Origin: Clostridiales bacterium
GTDB taxonomy: Bacteria; Bacillota; Clostridia; Oscillospirales; Ruminococcaceae
Assembly: GCA_029007575.1 (NCBI GenBank)
Contig: JAQXIB010000295.1
Location: forward strand, 1-8,890
Direction of reading: 5' to 3'
DNA: 8,890 nt
Part shown: positions 6,652 to 8,890 of the stretch, one piece after another
Layout: every line of letters begins with the position of its first letter
How positions within the stretch are numbered: the first letter of the stretch is position 1
Position numbers and translations under genes: made by a program
The notes under the pieces: model-generated
Told to the model about the DNA's origin: nothing
The model's input: only the letters and a program-made list of their open reading frames with translations
Databases searched by the model: none

Positions 6652-6756
6652 TCACCATTCCTTATTGAATTTGTGCCGGTACTGCGCATCGCACATGATG
6701 ACGCCCGTCATAGGCAGGCGAAAAACAAACAAAGCGTGAAAAATCATATTTTTCAC
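6652..6756 (-). CDS. Small 34-codon ORF coupled to dnaG, unrecognised
   Basis: GTG at 6756-6754 is preceded by AAGGAGGG (6769-6762), among the best ribosome sites in the window, with 5 nt spacing. The 34 codons end at TGA (6654-6652), 5 nt before the dnaG ATG at 6646 and overlapping the alternative ATG at 6658. The peptide has a hydrophobic first half (residues 4-22, including MIFHALFVF and GVIMC) and a basic polar end (QYRHKFNKEW). I recognise no family. It could be a small membrane-associated protein, or a leader peptide whose translation delivers ribosomes to dnaG. The start codon lies inside a hairpin stem (6735-6757). The ribosome site is direct evidence; the product and role are unknown. 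Confidence 0.5.
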   Translation of the reverse strand: MKNMIFHALFVFRLPMTGVIMCDAQYRHKFNKEW

Positions 6757-6757
6757 G
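6735..6757 (-). other. Hairpin between the dGTPase-like gene and dnaG (attenuator or weak terminator)
   Basis: CGTGAAAAAT (minus 6757-6748) and ATTTTTCACG (6744-6735) form a perfect 10-bp stem with a 3-nt loop, followed on the minus strand by CTTTGTTTGTTTTT. The stem is AU-rich and the U-run is interrupted, so it could be a weak intrinsic terminator after the dGTPase-like gene or an attenuator. It also buries the start codon of the small ORF. A second short dyad, ATGACG-N2-CGTCAT (6698-6711), lies further on. Confidence 0.5.
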
Positions 6758-6790
6758 TCAGCCCTCCTTAGTAATCGATTTTACCATCGG

Positions 6791-7786
6791 TCAAATGTTC
6801 CATGACTTAGGGATAAACAGTTCCTTAAACTGCGTGACGGCAAATTGGTCGGTCATTCCTGAAATATAGTCGCAAACCGCGCGCGGAACGCCGTCCTGCT
6901 CGGCTATTTCCTGAAAAAATGCAGGGAGCTTATCCACATTATCATTATAATATCGGTACAGCTTTTCAATGATCCCCTGTGCCTTTCCCTCTTCCCCTTT
7001 TGCCACGGGATTGGTATAAACCGAATCAAACATAAACTGCTTTAAAATACGGTGCGCCTTTTCTACCTCCGGAGACATCCGAATATCATCGGTACTATTT
7101 TCCACAATAGACGCGATAATCGTGGAAATCCGCTCGCTCTTTTTCCTGCCTAAAACATACACGGCGTCCCACGGCAGATCCGCCTCCGATAAAACACCGG
7201 CGCGGATCGCATCTTCGATATCATGATTGATATAAGCAACCTTATCCGAAATTTTAACGATCCTGCCCTCCAGTGTATCTGCTACCAGCTTGGCAGAATG
7301 GCAGGCAATGCCGTTTTTCACTTCATAGGTTAAATTCAAGCCTTTTCCGTTTTTTTCCAAACGGTGTACCACCCGTACCGACTGCAGGTAATGCTTGTAT
7401 CCGAAGGGCGTGATTTCATTTAACACGCGCTCTCCGGCATGGCCAAACGGCGTATGCCCTAAATCATGTCCCAAGCTGATGGCTTCGGTCAAATCCTCAT
7501 TTAACCGCAGTGCTCTGGCGATAGTGCGGGCGATCTGGGAAACCTCCAGCGTATGCGTCAGACGGGTACGGTAATGGTCACCGAGCGGCGACAGGAAAAC
7601 CTGCGTTTTATGTTTTAAGCGGCGAAAGGAATTGCAATGGATAATACGGTCACGATCACGCTGAAATTCAGTACGATACGGACAAGGCGTTTCTGCCGAT
7701 AATCGTCCTCGGGAATCTGCCGAACACACTGCATATTCGCTCAGACGACTTTTTTCTTCTTCCATCTGTCGTTCCCGAACGGTCAT
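6791..7786 (-). CDS. dgt: dGTPase-like HD-domain deoxynucleoside triphosphate triphosphohydrolase
   Basis: Proteins of this family split dGTP or other dNTPs into deoxynucleoside and tripolyphosphate, adjusting the dNTP pool in the cytosol. The 331 residues are typical of the shorter 'dGTPase-like' type. The HD metal site is visible: H78 in TRLTHTLEV, H107-D108 in SLGHDLGHTPFGHAGE, and D181 in ISDKVAYINHDIEDA. The N-terminal segment CPYRTEFQRDRDRIIHCNSF leading into RRLKHKTQVF is also characteristic. Start: ATG 7786-7784 has GGAGG at 7 nt spacing. An upstream TTG twelve codons earlier reads straight through that ribosome site and is rejected. Substrate range cannot be read from sequence, so 'dgt' is a family label. 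It stands just upstream of dnaG-rpoD, an arrangement common in Clostridia. The 169-nt gap before it holds no clear promoter. Confidence 0.93.
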   Translation of the reverse strand: MTVRERQMEEEKSRLSEYAVCSADSRGRLSAETPCPYRTEFQRDRDRIIHCNSFRRLKHKTQVFLSPLGDHYRTRLTHTLEVSQIARTIARALRLNEDLTEAISLGHDLGHTPFGHAGERVLNEITPFGYKHYLQSVRVVHRLEKNGKGLNLTYEVKNGIACHSAKLVADTLEGRIVKISDKVAYINHDIEDAIRAGVLSEADLPWDAVYVLGRKKSERISTIIASIVENSTDDIRMSPEVEKAHRILKQFMFDSVYTNPVAKGEEGKAQGIIEKLYRYYNDNVDKLPAFFQEIAEQDGVPRAVCDYISGMTDQFAVTQFKELFIPKSWNI

Positions 7787-7955
7787 ATTCCTTCCTCCGT
7801 TTCCATCCAAAATTCCTCTCAATCATTATATACCGCAAATCGTCAAAAATCCCTTTATTTTTTTAATGAAAAAACACAAAATCCATAAAATGCCCAAAAC
7901 AAAGCAAAAATATAATCAATTCCTATGGAAAATACAAGTGAGAGCGTCCTCTATA

Positions 7956-8570
7956 TTAAAAAAAGTCGAAAGTTTCCTCCAAAATCCGTATGGTGTTCTG
8001 CCCATTTGTCATTTCCCGGAACGTTCTTTCAAAAGCAGGATATCTTTCTTCTTTGATCAACAGTTTTAAAGCAATTTCTGCTCCGTAATCCGAGGAAATC
8101 ACCTTGATCTCATACTCCGGCAAAACGTAAAGAAGCTTATTGTAAAATCCGTAATCCACCGTAACAGAAATCACCTTACACTCCACCATGTTTAAAATCT
8201 GGGCGGCGTCCACCGCTATTTTGGCTGTATGGGAATAAGCGCGGACCAATCCGCCCCCGCCCAGTAATATGCCGCCGAAATACCGTGTTCCGACTACGCA
8301 GACATCGGTCAAATTTTCTTTTTCCAAAACATCCAGCATAGGCATACCGGCAGTTCCCTGCGGCTCTCCGTCATCCGAATACTTCTTTTGGCCATTTTTT
8401 AAAAGATAGGCAGACACATTATGCGTCGCATCCCAGTGTTTGCGTTTGATCTCCGAGATGAATGCCGACGCATCCTCCGCCGTTTTCACCGGAGCGATAT
8501 ATCCGATAAAACGGGATTTTTTTTCAACAAACTCTGCCGAAGCCGGTTCTTTAATCGTACTGTATCCCAT
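7956..8570 (-). CDS. yigZ: YigZ/IMPACT-family protein (UPF0029)
   Basis: This 204-residue cytosolic protein has the same length as Escherichia coli YigZ and is related to B. subtilis YvyE. The N-terminal IMPACT domain carries both family blocks, DDGEPQGTAG (66-75) and TRYFGGILLGGGGLVRAY (95-112), plus FVEKKSRFIGYI near the start (14-25). The C-terminal domain (about 140-204) is the DUF1949-type ferredoxin-like fold. The bacterial role is poorly defined; eukaryotic IMPACT regulates the GCN2 translation-control kinase, and a nucleic-acid or ribosome-related role is only suspected here. Start: ATG 8570-8568 with GGAGG at 6 nt. The frame stays open upstream to 8735 but that extension crosses the rpmE terminator and overlaps rpmE, so it is rejected. 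Stop at 7956-7958 with no clear terminator after it. Confidence 0.94.
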   Translation of the reverse strand: MGYSTIKEPASAEFVEKKSRFIGYIAPVKTAEDASAFISEIKRKHWDATHNVSAYLLKNGQKKYSDDGEPQGTAGMPMLDVLEKENLTDVCVVGTRYFGGILLGGGGLVRAYSHTAKIAVDAAQILNMVECKVISVTVDYGFYNKLLYVLPEYEIKVISSDYGAEIALKLLIKEERYPAFERTFREMTNGQNTIRILEETFDFF

Positions 8571-8629
8571 TTGAATCCTCCATGATAGGATAATGTCTGA
8601 TGTATAAACCAAGACTAATAAAGAATGAG

Positions 8630-8657
8630 AAAGGCGGTGCATCAGCGCACCGCCTTT
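8630..8657 (-). terminator. Intrinsic terminator after rpmE
   Basis: AAAGGCGGTGC (8630-8640) and GCACCGCCTTT (8647-8657) form a perfect 11-bp GC-rich stem with a 6-nt loop, 37 nt past the rpmE stop on the minus strand. The tail there is TTTCTCATTCTTT, a modest U-run. The other orientation gives TTTTCGTTT. It separates rpmE from yigZ. Confidence 0.8.
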
Positions 8658-8694
8658 TCGTTTGATTTCACAACAATAACAGTCAATACCGTTA

Positions 8695-8890
8695 TTACTT
8701 ATCCATACCAAAACGCTTTTTAAATCTGTCAACACGTCCGCCGGTATCCACTAATTTCTGTTTTCCGGTAAAGAAAGGATGGCATTTAGAACAAATTTCA
8801 ACCTTAATATCTTTTTTTGTAGAACGAGTTTTTATCACTTCACCACAAGCGCAGGTGATTGTTGTTTCCTCATAATTCGGATGGATTCCC
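8695..8890 (-). CDS. rpmE: 50S ribosomal protein L31, start codon outside window
   Basis: Sixty-four in-frame residues and a double stop (TAATAA) are visible. The window cuts the first codons, probably only three, because the visible sequence starts at GIHPNYEE, normally residue 4 onward. It is the zinc-binding (C+) form: CAC near the N-terminus and CSKC before HPFFTGKQK give the four cysteines. The C-terminal GGRVDRFKKRFGM is diagnostic. L31 sits on the large subunit and bridges to the 30S head. The intact C-x-C and C-x2-C motifs mean it is the zinc-loaded type, not the zinc-independent paralogue. Confidence 0.97.
   Translation of the reverse strand, partial: GIHPNYEETTITCACGEVIKTRSTKKDIKVEICSKCHPFFTGKQKLVDTGGRVDRFKKRFGMDK

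Noticed and set aside
7787..7822. TTG start 12 codons upstream of the dGTPase-like gene
   Set aside because: The extension would translate the GGAGG ribosome site that serves the ATG at 7786, and it lacks a good site of its own.
7825..7937. Promoter-like elements before the dGTPase-like gene (TATAAT at 7830-7825; TTGTAT-17-TATATT at 7937-7909)
   Set aside because: The first has no -35 box at acceptable spacing (a TTGACG lies only 10 nt away) and the second matches the -35 consensus at only three positions. In AT-rich DNA these are not convincing.
8571..8735. N-terminal extension of the YigZ frame by 55 codons
   Set aside because: It crosses the rpmE terminator stem and overlaps the end of rpmE, and family similarity begins only at the ATG at 8570, which has its own GGAGG site.

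Overview
This window looks like ordinary core chromosome of a low-to-mid GC Firmicute, most likely a member of the Clostridia. The signs are a class III (Firmicutes-type) fructose-1,6-bisphosphatase, a dgt-like gene / dnaG / rpoD cluster of clostridial type, a SigA-type sigma factor of only 361 residues, strong AGGAGG-type ribosome binding sites and sigma-A type promoters. No mobile element, CRISPR array, rRNA or tRNA gene was found.

Layout. Positions 1-354 (minus) hold the 5' part of a membrane-anchored, DUF4097-like protein gene that runs off the left edge. Positions 355-660 have no established gene. They carry two back-to-back promoters, one for the leftward gene and one for the rightward fbp unit, then a leader of about 160 nt before fbp that holds dyad sequences and a possible short overlapping upstream ORF. 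Positions 661-3210 (plus) carry fbp and a DUF2284 cysteine-rich protein gene 30 nt apart, probably one transcript. This ends at a perfect bidirectional terminator (3222-3256) that also serves the opposing minus-strand unit.

Everything from 3274 to the right edge is on the minus strand. In transcription order it is rpmE (5' end cut by the window), a terminator, a YigZ/IMPACT-family gene, a dGTPase-like HD hydrolase gene, an unrecognised 34-codon ORF with an excellent ribosome binding site, dnaG (primase), rpoD (housekeeping sigma factor), and an Rrf2-family regulator with its own consensus promoter overlapped by inverted repeats. dnaG-rpoD is the core of the 'macromolecular synthesis' cluster linking replication priming to transcription initiation. 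The HD hydrolase upstream acts on nucleotides and the window continues into ribosomal protein L31, so the minus strand is dominated by information processing. The plus strand carries gluconeogenesis (Fbp).

The most interesting material is in the gaps: the small ORF and hairpin between the dGTPase-like gene and dnaG, the overlapping uORF and dyads in the fbp leader, and the nested operator-like repeats over the rrf2 promoter. I see no sign of a wholly new multi-gene system.
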